NCBI RefSeq assembly: GCF_024171895.1
Contig: NZ_JAMTCQ010000011.1
Coordinates: 1-64,000 of the forward strand
Direction of reading: 5' to 3'
Source: Prauserella halophila
GTDB taxonomy: Bacteria > Actinomycetota > Actinomycetes > Mycobacteriales > Pseudonocardiaceae
DNA: 64,000 nt
In this document: positions 55,401-63,254 of the stretch, in pieces
Layout of the letters: each line of letters starts with the position of its first letter
Position numbering within the stretch: position 1 is the first letter of the stretch
Position numbers and translations under genes: made by a program
Notes under the pieces: model-generated
Seen by the model: only the letters and a program-made list of their open reading frames with translations
Database searches by the model: none
Told to the model about the DNA's origin: nothing

Positions 55401-55779
55401 CCGCGGCTTCCGTCGACGGCGTGGGCGGCTGACTCCGGAAGGCCCCCTGCCGGCGCTCGGCCACGGCACCGCGTTCCCCGCTGGGCCCGTCCACTGCACC
55501 CTGTTGTTCACGGTGCCCTGTTGGCCCGGGTGCCCTGTTGTTCCTGGCGCCTGTTGGTCCGGGTGCGCCGTTCCTTCGTCGCGCACCGCTCTTCGTGGCG
55601 CGCCGCTTTCACCGCGCCCTGTTCCCCGTGGTGCCTGTTCCTGCACCGCACCTGTTTTCCTGCACCTCACCCGTTTTTCCTTCGCCGCCCCCGTTTCCTT
55701 CACCGCGCCGGTTCCGGGCCTCCGCCGACGGTGACGCCACCGCGTCACGTCCCGACATCCGTCGGCCCGGGTCCGCTCC
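55401..55779. other. Gene-free low-complexity stretch upstream of the fructose operon
   Basis: Pyrimidine-biased sequence full of near-repeats of ccctgtt/cctgcacc/ttcctt type. Open frames exist on both strands but their products are low-complexity. No gene supported. Confidence 0.5.
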
Positions 55780-55927
55780 GGAATCCGCAACACGGCCCCC
55801 GGAATCCGCAACACGGGCCCCGGAGGCCGCAACACGGGCCCCGGAGGCCGCAACACGGGCTCCGGAATCCGCAACACGGGCCCCGGAGGCCGCAACACGG
55901 GCCCCGGAATCCGCAACACGGGGTCCG
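55780..55927. repeat. 21-bp minisatellite, seven copies
   Basis: Unit gga(at/gg)ccgcaacacgggcccc repeated seven times head to tail, alternating between two variants (ggaatcc and ggaggcc). The length is a multiple of three and stop-free on several frames, producing spurious repetitive ORFs on both strands. No unique spacers, so not CRISPR. It lies immediately upstream of the fructose PTS promoter. Likely a variable-number tandem repeat. Confidence 0.9.
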
Positions 55928-55954
55928 AGCGTGCACCCGTGCTCCTTTCCGGGG

Positions 55955-55983
55955 TTGACATGTGCCCGTAACCCACATATAAC
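55955..55983 (+). promoter_or_regulatory. Near-consensus promoter of the fructose PTS operon
   Basis: TTGACA (55955-55960), 17-base spacer, TATAAC (55978-55983): a near-perfect vegetative sigma factor promoter, rare in such GC-rich DNA. The downstream leader contains an A-rich segment (gtaaatcaaaacaaacc, 55987-56003) resembling DeoR-type operators, then aagga and the regulator ATG at 56019. Confidence 0.75.
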
Positions 55984-56018
55984 CAAGTAAATCAAAACAA
56001 ACCGGCAAGGAAAGCCAC

Positions 56019-56780
56019 ATGTACGCACAGGAGCGTCAGCGGAAGATCGTCGAGCGAGCCCGGGCAGAGGGCCGTGCCGACGTGGCCGCGCTGTCCACCG
56101 ACTTCGACGTCACCACGGAGACGGTGCGGCGGGACCTCACCGTTCTCGAACGGCAGGGCTTGCTCCGCCGCGTACACGGGGGCGCGATCCCGGTCGAGCG
56201 ACTCGGGTTCGAGCCCGGCCTCGCCGACCGCGATGCGGTGCTGACCTCGGAGAAGGAACGCATCGCCAAGGCCGCGCTCGCGGAGCTGCCCGCCGAGGGC
56301 TCGGTCCTGCTCGACGCGGGCACCACGACAGCCCGGTTGGCCGAGATCCTGCCGAACGATCGCGAGCTGACCGTCGTCACCAACGCGGTGCCCCTCGTCG
56401 CGTCGCTGGCCGTCCGGCCGCAGGTCACCGTTCTGCTGCTGGGCGGGAAGGTCCGGGGCCGCACGATGGCCGCCGTCGAGGACTGGACGCTGCGCGCGCT
56501 GGCCGACATCTGCATCGACGTCGCCTTCCTCGGCACCAACGGCATGTCCGCGGACCGGGGCCTGACCACGCCCGACACCGGCGAGGCCGCGGTGAAGCGG
56601 GCGATGATCCACGCCGCGCGGCGGGTGGTGGTGCTGGCCGACCACACGAAGGCGGGCAACGACTACCTCGCGCGGTTCGGCGATCTGTCCGATGTGGATG
56701 TGATCGTCACCGACAGCGGACTGGACTCCGAACTGGGCGAGCAGCTCGCCGCCGCAGGACCCGAGGTGGTGCAAGCATGA
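56019..56780 (+). CDS. fruR: DeoR-family regulator of fructose utilisation
   Basis: A 253-residue DeoR regulator: N-terminal HTH YAQERQRKIVERARAEGRAD, then TTETVRRDLTVLERQGLLRR with the family's RRDL signature, and the ISOCOT sugar-phosphate-binding domain (LDAGTTTARLAEIL, VFLGTNGMSADRGLTTPD in part). First gene of the fructose operon, overlapping fruK by 4 bases, so it is made together with the pathway it controls; fructose-1-phosphate is the usual inducer in this family. Confidence 0.88.
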   Translation: MYAQERQRKIVERARAEGRADVAALSTDFDVTTETVRRDLTVLERQGLLRRVHGGAIPVERLGFEPGLADRDAVLTSEKERIAKAALAELPAEGSVLLDAGTTTARLAEILPNDRELTVVTNAVPLVASLAVRPQVTVLLLGGKVRGRTMAAVEDWTLRALADICIDVAFLGTNGMSADRGLTTPDTGEAAVKRAMIHAARRVVVLADHTKAGNDYLARFGDLSDVDVIVTDSGLDSELGEQLAAAGPEVVQA

Positions 56781-57721
56781 TCGTCACCATGACCCCCAAC
56801 CCGAGCATCGATCACACCGTCGAGGTCGGGTCTTTGCACCGCGGCGAGGTGCTGCGCGCGCAGGGGTCGCATGTGGACCCCGGTGGCAAAGGGGTCAACG
56901 TGTCCCGTGCGCTCGCCGCCCACGGGCGCAAGACCGCCGCCGTCCTGCTCGCGGGTGGTGCCGAGGGCAACCGGCTCACCGAGCTGCTCGACACGCAGGG
57001 CGTGACCGTGCGGGCGGTCCCCGTGGCCGGGGGCACGCGCACCAACATCACACTCGCCGAGCCGGACGGCACGGTCACGAAGCTCAACCTGCCGGGGCCG
57101 GCGTGCGCCGACTCGGAACTGAGCGCTCTGCTCGAGGCCACGCTCGCCGCGTGCGGCCACGGCACCACCTGGGTCGCCGGCTGCGGCAGCCTGCCGCCGG
57201 GCGCCGCCGAGGACTGCTACGCGCGGCTGGTCACGACCGCGAGGGCCGCCGGTGTCCGGGTGGCCGTCGACTCGTCGGGGCCCGCGCTCGCCCGGAGCCT
57301 CGCCGCCGAACCCGATCTCGTCAAACCGAACCGGGAGGAGCTCGCGGCATGCGCGGGCATTCCGGTCCACACGCTCGGCGACGCCGCCCGCGCCGCCGAG
57401 GTGTTGCGGGCTCGCGGGGCGCGGACCGTGCTCGCGAGTCTCGGATCCGACGGCGCCGTGCTCGCCGACGAGCACGGCGCGGTCCACGGCGAGGCACCCG
57501 TCGAGGCCGCCCGCAGCAGCGTGGGCGCCGGTGACGCGTTGCTCGCCGGGTTCCTCGCCGCAGGAGGCGGCAGGGACGCGCTCCCCGCGGCGCTGGCATG
57601 GGGCGCCGCCGCCACCGGGCTCGCCGGCAGCCGGATGCCGACGCCAGCCGACGTCGACCGTGTCGGCGTCACGATTCACCCCGCGGTCGAGACCGGCCGC
57701 GCACTCGAGGAGGGCCGCTGA
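56777..57721 (+). CDS. fruK: 1-Phosphofructokinase
   Basis: A 314-residue PfkB-family kinase phosphorylating fructose-1-phosphate (produced by the PTS permease) to fructose-1,6-bisphosphate. Motifs: TMTPNPSIDHTVEVGSLHRG at the N-terminus, GGKGVNVSRALAAHG, and the PfkB signature VGAGDALLAGFLAAGGG with the catalytic Asp. Its ATG overlaps the fruR stop. Confidence 0.93.
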   Translation: MIVTMTPNPSIDHTVEVGSLHRGEVLRAQGSHVDPGGKGVNVSRALAAHGRKTAAVLLAGGAEGNRLTELLDTQGVTVRAVPVAGGTRTNITLAEPDGTVTKLNLPGPACADSELSALLEATLAACGHGTTWVAGCGSLPPGAAEDCYARLVTTARAAGVRVAVDSSGPALARSLAAEPDLVKPNREELAACAGIPVHTLGDAARAAEVLRARGARTVLASLGSDGAVLADEHGAVHGEAPVEAARSSVGAGDALLAGFLAAGGGRDALPAALAWGAAATGLAGSRMPTPADVDRVGVTIHPAVETGRALEEGR

Positions 57722-57722
57722 C

Positions 57723-58175
57723 ATGGCCGAACTGATCACCGCCGATTTCGTCGACCTCGACCTCAGCGCCGGCGAACGCGAGGGGGTGAACAGGGACCTC
57801 GCCCAGCGGCTCGCCGGAGCGGGCCGCGTCACCGACCTCGAGGGGTTCCTCGCCGACCTGCGCGAGCGCGAAGCCCAGATGCCCACCGGCATCGAGGGCG
57901 GCATCGGCATCCCGCACGCGCGGTCGGCGCACGTGACCGAGCCGACGCTCGGTTTCGGGCGCAGCACGTCCGGTGTGGACTTCGGCGCCGACGACGGCCC
58001 CGCACACCTGATCTTCCTGATCGCCGCGCCGGAAGGCGGTGGCGACGAGCACCTCAGCGTGCTCGGCGCGCTCGCCCGGCGCCTGATGCACCAGTCGTTC
58101 CGTCAATCGCTGCTCGACGCTCCCGACACGGAGGCCGTCGTGCGGCTCGTTCGCGAGGAGGTGCTCGGACAATGA
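57723..58175 (+). CDS. Fructose PTS EIIA component
   Basis: A 150-residue fructose-type EIIA. The phosphorylated His lies in IEGGIGIPHARSAHV; the fold continues with LGFGRSTSGVDFGADDGPAH and LIFLIAAPEGGGDEHLSVLG. It starts one base after the fruK stop codon and overlaps the EIIBC gene by 4 bases. Takes phosphate from HPr and passes it to EIIB. Separate here, while many fructose systems fuse EIIA to HPr or to EIIBC. Confidence 0.92.
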   Translation: MAELITADFVDLDLSAGEREGVNRDLAQRLAGAGRVTDLEGFLADLREREAQMPTGIEGGIGIPHARSAHVTEPTLGFGRSTSGVDFGADDGPAHLIFLIAAPEGGGDEHLSVLGALARRLMHQSFRQSLLDAPDTEAVVRLVREEVLGQ

Positions 58176-59722
58176 AGTTCGTCGCCGTCACATCGTGCCC
58201 CACCGGCATCGCGCACACGTACATGGCCGCCGAGGCGCTCCAGCAGGCCGCGACGTCCGCCGGGCACGAGATCACCGTGGAGACGCAGGGGTCGGCGGGT
58301 TCGGCTCCGCTGGCCGCCGAGGACATCGCGGCCGCGGACGCGGTGGTGTTCGCCGCCGACGTCGACGTGCGCGACCGCGAGCGGTTCGCGGGCAAGCCAC
58401 AGGTCACCGCGGGCGTCAAGACCGCGATCAACGATGCCGCCGCCCTCGTCGAACAGGCCGTGACGGCCGCCGAGTCCGGCGCGGCCCCCGCCGAGGCCAC
58501 CGGTGAGGCCACCGGCGAGCCGGAACCGGCCGCCCCGGCTGCCTCGGATCCCGAATCGGAGAACAAGGCCGACGGGAACGCCGGGGCGGGCACGCGCCTG
58601 CGCCAGTGGCTGATGACCGGCGTGAGCTACATGATTCCGTTCGTCGCGGCGGGCGGCATTCTCATCGCCATCGCGTTCCTGGTCGGCGGCGCCGAGATCG
58701 CCGCCATCGTGGACGGCGGCGACTTCCGCGGCGTGCACTACGACGGCATCTCCGACCCGGCCGACCTCCTCGGCGAGGCGGGGATCGCCGGCGTGCTGTT
58801 CAAGGTCGGTTCCACGGCGTTCGACATGCTCGTCCCGATACTGTCCGGCTTCATCGCGTTCGGCATGGCCGACCGTCCCGGCCTCGCGCCGGGCATCGTC
58901 GGCGGGCTGCTCGCGAGCGCGATCGGTGCCGGGTTCCTCGGCGGCCTCGTGTCCGGTCTGCTGGCCGGTTTCGTCGTCATGGGGCTGAAGCGGATCAAGG
59001 TGCCGCGCGGCGTCGCCGGGGTGATGCCGGTCGTGGTGATCCCGCTCGTGGCGTCCTTCGTGATCGGCTTCCTGATGCTCGTGGTCGTCGGCGAACCGAT
59101 CGCGGCCGCACAGAGCGGCATGACCGACTGGCTCGCCGGCCTCTCCGGTGGCACGGCGTGGCTGCTCGGCGGCCTGCTCGGCCTGATGATGGCCTTCGAC
59201 ACGGGCGGCCCGGTGAACAAGGTCGCCTACACGTTCGGCATCGCGGCACTGGCCAGCGGGGACACCGTGATCATGGCAGCGGTCATGGCCGCGGGCATGA
59301 CGCCCCCGCTGGGGCTGGCACTCGCGACCGTCGTGCGCGGACGGCTGTTCACCCACGCGGAGCGCGACGCGGGCAAGGCCGGCTGGCTGCTCGGACTGTC
59401 GTTCATCACCGAGGGTGCCATCCCGTTCGCCGCGGCCGATCCGCTGCGCGTGATCCCGTCGTTGATGGCGGGCAGCGCCACGACCGGCGCTCTCGTCGTG
59501 GCGTTCGGCGCCACCTCGCCCGCGCCCCACGGTGGCATCTGGGTGGTCGGACTGGTCGGTTCGCCGCTGCTGTACCTCGTCGCCGTCGCCGCCGGGATGG
59601 TCGTCACCTGCGGCTGCGTGGTGGCGGCCAAGAGCCTCCTCGGCCGCCGCGAGCGGCAGGCCCGGCCGGACGTCGCGGCCGAGGCACCGGAAGACGGACT
59701 CATCGGCGCCCAGCAGGGGTAG
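58172..59722 (+). CDS. fruA: Fructose PTS EIIBC permease
   Basis: A 516-residue membrane permease. EIIB occupies residues 1-100 with the active Cys in VTSCPTGIAHTYMAAEAL; an Ala/Glu/Pro-rich linker (105-145) leads to the EIIC domain, about ten membrane segments, with GVSYMIPFVAAGGILIAIAF, GFITEGAIPFAAADP-type loop (LSFITEGAIPFAAADPLRVI) and SPAPHGGIWV. Imports fructose as fructose-1-phosphate. Coupled to EIIA by ATGA. Confidence 0.93.
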   Translation: MKFVAVTSCPTGIAHTYMAAEALQQAATSAGHEITVETQGSAGSAPLAAEDIAAADAVVFAADVDVRDRERFAGKPQVTAGVKTAINDAAALVEQAVTAAESGAAPAEATGEATGEPEPAAPAASDPESENKADGNAGAGTRLRQWLMTGVSYMIPFVAAGGILIAIAFLVGGAEIAAIVDGGDFRGVHYDGISDPADLLGEAGIAGVLFKVGSTAFDMLVPILSGFIAFGMADRPGLAPGIVGGLLASAIGAGFLGGLVSGLLAGFVVMGLKRIKVPRGVAGVMPVVVIPLVASFVIGFLMLVVVGEPIAAAQSGMTDWLAGLSGGTAWLLGGLLGLMMAFDTGGPVNKVAYTFGIAALASGDTVIMAAVMAAGMTPPLGLALATVVRGRLFTHAERDAGKAGWLLGLSFITEGAIPFAAADPLRVIPSLMAGSATTGALVVAFGATSPAPHGGIWVVGLVGSPLLYLVAVAAGMVVTCGCVVAAKSLLGRRERQARPDVAAEAPEDGLIGAQQG

Positions 59723-59743
59723 CCGGAAGGGAAGGAGCACCCG

Positions 59744-60013
59744 ATGATGGAACGTCACGTGACCGTGGGCTCGTCGGTGGGCCTGCACGCCAGGCCGGCT
59801 GCCGTCTTCGCCAAGGCGGCCGCGAGCCAGCCGGTGCCGGTGACGATCGGCAAGGCCGGTGCCGACCCCGTCGACGCGCGCAGCGTGCTGTCGGTGATCG
59901 GGCTCGGCGCGCGCAGCGGCGACGAGGTCGTCCTGAGCGCCGACGGACCCGACGCCGAACGTGTGCTCGACGAACTCGCCGAGGTCGTCGCCACCGATCA
60001 CGACGGGTCGTGA
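59744..60013 (+). CDS. ptsH: Phosphocarrier protein HPr
   Basis: An 89-residue HPr. The phosphorylated His is in VGLHARPAAVFAKAA; the second conserved block is DARSVLSVIGLGARSGDEV, with Ser at the regulatory position. gaaggag lies ahead of the ATG. Last gene of the fructose operon. Enzyme I is not in the window. Confidence 0.92.
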   Translation: MMERHVTVGSSVGLHARPAAVFAKAAASQPVPVTIGKAGADPVDARSVLSVIGLGARSGDEVVLSADGPDAERVLDELAEVVATDHDGS

Positions 60014-60017
60014 GCGC

Positions 60018-60109
60018 GCGGGCCGGGTGGCGCCTCGTCACCCGGCCCGCGCCGCCCGGCCTCCGCTGTCCGGCCCGCGCCGCCGCCCCGGCCGCCGGGG
60101 CGGCGGCGC
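60018..60109 (+). terminator. Two consecutive hairpins after ptsH
   Basis: First stem 60018-60029 with 60039-60050 (12 bp, 9-base loop), second stem 60077-60091 with 60095-60109 (15 bp, 3-base loop). Both perfect and GC-only; together a probable operon end. Confidence 0.75.
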
Positions 60110-60166
60110 GCCGGTGCGGGGCGGGCCCTGTCGGCGACGTCCGGGGCGTGAGCGAGGATGACGGCC

Positions 60167-61066
60167 ATGAACGCCGAGAACACCGCAGCGCCGTCCGAGA
60201 ACGCAGGGCCATCCGAGAACGCAGCGCCATCCGAGAACGCACTGCCCGAGAATCCGGTCGCCTTCGACATCCGCCGTGACGGCCACGTCGCCGAGGTCAC
60301 GCTCCTCGGCCCCGCCAAGGGTAACGCGATGGGACCGGACTTCTGGCGCGAACTGCCGCTGGTCTTCCGCGCGCTCGACGCCGACCCCGAGGTGCGGGCG
60401 ATCGTGCTGGCCGGCAGCGGCAAGCACTTCTCGTACGGCCTCGACCTGAACGCCATGCTGCCCGGGTGGAGCGAGTTCCTCGCCGGCGACGCCCAGGCGG
60501 GTCCGCGCACCCGGTTCCTCGACGAGGTGCGGACGATGCAGGACGCCGTCAGCACAGTGGCCAAGTGCCGGACCCCGGTGGTCGCCGCCGTGTCCGGCTG
60601 GTGCATCGGCGGCGGCGTCGACCTCATCGCGGGTGCCGACATCCGGCTGGCCAGTGCCGACGCACAGTTCAGTGTGCGCGAGGTCAAGGTCGCGATCGTC
60701 GCCGACATCGGCAGCCTGCAGCGCCTCGGCGGCATCATCGGGGAAGGGCACCTGCGGGAGCTCGCGCTCACCGGCAAGGACATCGACGCCGCCCGTGCCG
60801 AGAAGATGGGTCTCGTCAACGACGTGTACCCCGACCGGGACGCGCTGCTGACCGCCGCCCGGGAGCTCGCCGCCGAACTCGCGGCGAACCCTCCGCTGGT
60901 CGTGCGGGGCATCAAGGACGTACTGTCCATGGGCACCGAGCAGCAGGTCGACGCCGGGCTGCGGTACGTGTCGGCGTGGAACGCGGCGTTCCTGCCCAGC
61001 AAGGATCTCGGTGAGGCGGTGCAGGCGTTCCTGGAGAAGCGCCCGCCCCACTTCACCGGCGAGTAG
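60167..61066 (+). CDS. Enoyl-CoA hydratase/isomerase, ECH1-like
   Basis: A 299-residue crotonase. After an odd N-terminal PSENA repeat stretch (about residues 3-27) the crotonase fold starts at VAFDIRRDGHVAEVTLLGP. The oxyanion-hole segments are SGKHFSYGLDLNAM and VSGWCIGGGVDLIAGADIRL, and the active-site region REVKVAIVADIGSLQRL matches delta3,5-delta2,4-dienoyl-CoA isomerases (ECH1), with their extra Asp. Works in beta-oxidation of unsaturated fatty acids. The ATG at 60167 has gagg 9 bases upstream and is preferred to 60158. Followed after 41 bases by an acyl-CoA synthetase. Confidence 0.85.
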   Translation: MNAENTAAPSENAGPSENAAPSENALPENPVAFDIRRDGHVAEVTLLGPAKGNAMGPDFWRELPLVFRALDADPEVRAIVLAGSGKHFSYGLDLNAMLPGWSEFLAGDAQAGPRTRFLDEVRTMQDAVSTVAKCRTPVVAAVSGWCIGGGVDLIAGADIRLASADAQFSVREVKVAIVADIGSLQRLGGIIGEGHLRELALTGKDIDAARAEKMGLVNDVYPDRDALLTAARELAAELAANPPLVVRGIKDVLSMGTEQQVDAGLRYVSAWNAAFLPSKDLGEAVQAFLEKRPPHFTGE

Positions 61067-61107
61067 CGCCCGGCAGCAGGTAACGGCGAGCGAGGAGAAG
61101 CACGAAC

Positions 61108-62859
61108 GTGAGCAACGAGGCCCACACAGCCGATACGGCCCGCACAGTCCACACCTCCCACCCGAACGCGGGGCACGACGAGTTCCGGCGGGCCCGGGAC
61201 TTCCTGGTGTCGGCCCGTGAGGACTACGACGCGGCTCGTGAGGGGTTTTCCTGGCCCGAGCTGACCGAGTTCAACTGGGCGCTCGACTGGTTCGACCGCG
61301 TGGCGGCCGATCCGGTCACCGCTGAGCGCTACGCGCTGTGGATCGTGGAGGAGGACGGCACCGAGGGCCGGTGGACGTATCCGGAGCTGGCGCGGCGCTC
61401 CAACCAGGTGGCGAACTGGCTGCGTGCCCAGGGCGTGCAGCGTGGTGACCGGCTGATCCTCATGCTCGGCAACCAGGTCGAGCTGTGGGAGACGATCCTC
61501 GCCGCGATCAAGCTCGGGGCCGTGCTCATCCCGGCGACGACGCTGCTGGGTCCCGCCGATCTGCGTGACCGGGTGGACCGGGGACACGCCCGGCACGTCG
61601 TGGCGCGCTCGGCCGATGCGGAGAAGTTCGCCGACGTGCCCGGCGACTACACGCGCATCGCCGTCGGGGAGCCGACGGGTGGCTGGCTCCCGTACGCCGA
61701 CGCCTACTCGGCCGACGGCGCGTTCACCCCGGACGGCGCGACGCAGGCCACCGATCCGCTGCTGTTGTACTTCACGTCCGGTACGACGGCGCAGCCGAAG
61801 CTGGTGCAGCACACGCACGTGTCGTATCCGGCGGGACATCTGTCGACGATGTACTGGATCGGCCTCGAACCCGGCGACGTGCACCTCAACGTCGCGTCGC
61901 CGGGTTGGGCGAAGCACGCGTGGAGCAACGTGTTCGCGCCGTGGAACGCCGAGGCCACCGTGTTCCTGTACAACTACACGCGCTTCGACGCCGACGCCCT
62001 GCTGGCGCAGCTGGAGCGATGCGGCGTCACGAGCTTCTGCGCCCCGCCGACGGTCTGGCGGATGCTCATCCAGGCCGACCTGAGTGCGCTGCCGACGCCG
62101 CCGACGAAGGTCGTCGGTGCGGGCGAGCCGCTGAACCCGGAGGTCATCGAGCAGGTGCGGACCGCGTGGGGCGTGACCATCCGCGACGGTTTCGGCCAGA
62201 CCGAGACCACGGTGCAGATCGCCAACACCCCGGGGCAGAAGGTCAAGCCGGGTTCGATGGGGCGGGCGGTGCCGGGCTTCGACGTCGTGCTGGTCGACCC
62301 GGCCAGCGGCGAGCCGGCCACGGAGGGCGAGCTGTGTCTCGACCTGTCGCAGCGGCCGACCGGCCTGATGGTCGGGTACGCGGGCGACGAGGACCGCACG
62401 GCCACGGCGTTCGAGGGTGGCTATTACCACACCGGAGACGTCGGAGCGATCGACGAGGACGGCTACATCACCTACGTCGGCCGCACCGACGACGTCTTCA
62501 AGGCCTCGGACTACCGCATCTCGCCGTTCGAGCTGGAGAGTGTGCTGCTGGAGCACGAGGCGGTCGCCGAGGCGGCCGTCGTGCCCGCTCAGGATCCGAT
62601 CCGCCTGGCGGTGCCGAAGGCGTACGTCGTGCTGACCTCCGGGCACGCTCCCGACGGTGCGACGGCCGAGCGCATCCTCGCGTTCTGCCGCGAGCACCTT
62701 GCGCCGTACAAGCGGGTGCGCAGGCTCGAGTTCGCCGAGTTGCCGAAGACGATCTCCGGCAAGATCCGCCGGGTCGAGCTGCGCGGCAAGGAGAACGACG
62801 CCGCGGAGCGGCCGGCAGGGGAGTTCCGCGACGAGGATTTCCCGGGGCTGAAGGGCTGA
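61108..62859 (+). CDS. AMP-forming acyl-CoA synthetase
   Basis: A 583-residue ANL-superfamily ligase. The P-loop is LLYFTSGTTAQPKLVQHTHV, A5/A7 motifs are DGFGQTETT and YYHTGDVGAIDEDGYITYVG, and the catalytic Lys lies in ELPKTISGKIRRVEL. The overall pattern is that of acetyl/medium-chain (ACSM-type) acyl-CoA synthetases, activating a short or medium fatty acid with ATP and CoA. GTG at 61108 after gaggagaagc. Probably co-transcribed with the ECH1-like gene, forming a small fatty-acid catabolic unit. Confidence 0.87.
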   Translation: MSNEAHTADTARTVHTSHPNAGHDEFRRARDFLVSAREDYDAAREGFSWPELTEFNWALDWFDRVAADPVTAERYALWIVEEDGTEGRWTYPELARRSNQVANWLRAQGVQRGDRLILMLGNQVELWETILAAIKLGAVLIPATTLLGPADLRDRVDRGHARHVVARSADAEKFADVPGDYTRIAVGEPTGGWLPYADAYSADGAFTPDGATQATDPLLLYFTSGTTAQPKLVQHTHVSYPAGHLSTMYWIGLEPGDVHLNVASPGWAKHAWSNVFAPWNAEATVFLYNYTRFDADALLAQLERCGVTSFCAPPTVWRMLIQADLSALPTPPTKVVGAGEPLNPEVIEQVRTAWGVTIRDGFGQTETTVQIANTPGQKVKPGSMGRAVPGFDVVLVDPASGEPATEGELCLDLSQRPTGLMVGYAGDEDRTATAFEGGYYHTGDVGAIDEDGYITYVGRTDDVFKASDYRISPFELESVLLEHEAVAEAAVVPAQDPIRLAVPKAYVVLTSGHAPDGATAERILAFCREHLAPYKRVRRLEFAELPKTISGKIRRVELRGKENDAAERPAGEFRDEDFPGLKG

Positions 62860-62979
62860 AGGGCTGAAGGGGCGGCAGGCCTGCAGGCGAGTCCATTGTG
62901 GATCGCGTGCGGGCCGCGGACGGGTGAATCGTGCGGCAGCCCGTTAACGTCCCCGCGGATCGTGCCGATAATCCCGGTG

Positions 62980-63210
62980 ATGAACGACAGTGAGCAACGT
63001 AGCGCCGAGCTTTCCACTGCGCCACCGCGGCACGCGGCGGCGCCACCGACGACCCCGTGCACCGTCGTGTGGAGTCAGGGCAGGCCGTACGTGCTCGAGA
63101 ACAGCACCGGTCGACCGCGGTGGATGGGCACGGACCGGCGTGGTCGGCCGCTCGCCCTCACCCGGGACGAGCTGTGCCGTCGCGGCTGGAGCTATCACCG
63201 CGCCCGCTGA
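62980..63210 (+). CDS. Small hypothetical protein
   Basis: A 76-residue protein (MNDSEQRSAELSTAPPRHAA at the start, then VVWSQGRPYVLENSTGRPRW and LTRDELCRRGWSYHRAR). No family recognised. It has no membrane segment, is basic and carries two Cys. The ribosome binding site is weak. It lies between the acyl-CoA synthetase and the phosphatidyltransferase. Confidence 0.5.
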   Translation: MNDSEQRSAELSTAPPRHAAAPPTTPCTVVWSQGRPYVLENSTGRPRWMGTDRRGRPLALTRDELCRRGWSYHRAR

Positions 63211-63254
63211 CCACGGTCGCGTCCCGCCGGCCTGTGACTCGATACGGTGAGTGG

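Noticed and set aside
55780-55927. CRISPR array
   Set aside because: Units are contiguous with no unique spacers, and there are no cas genes.
53049-55976. 975-codon minus-strand frame
   Set aside because: Antisense to rpsR2, the ankyrin gene and cysG; arginine/histidine-rich shadow.
55538-55990. 150-codon plus-strand frame encoding ESATRAPEAATRAP repeats, and antisense PCCGLRG repeats
   Set aside because: Both arise from the 21-bp minisatellite, which is stop-free in several frames; no ribosome binding site and no non-repetitive domain.
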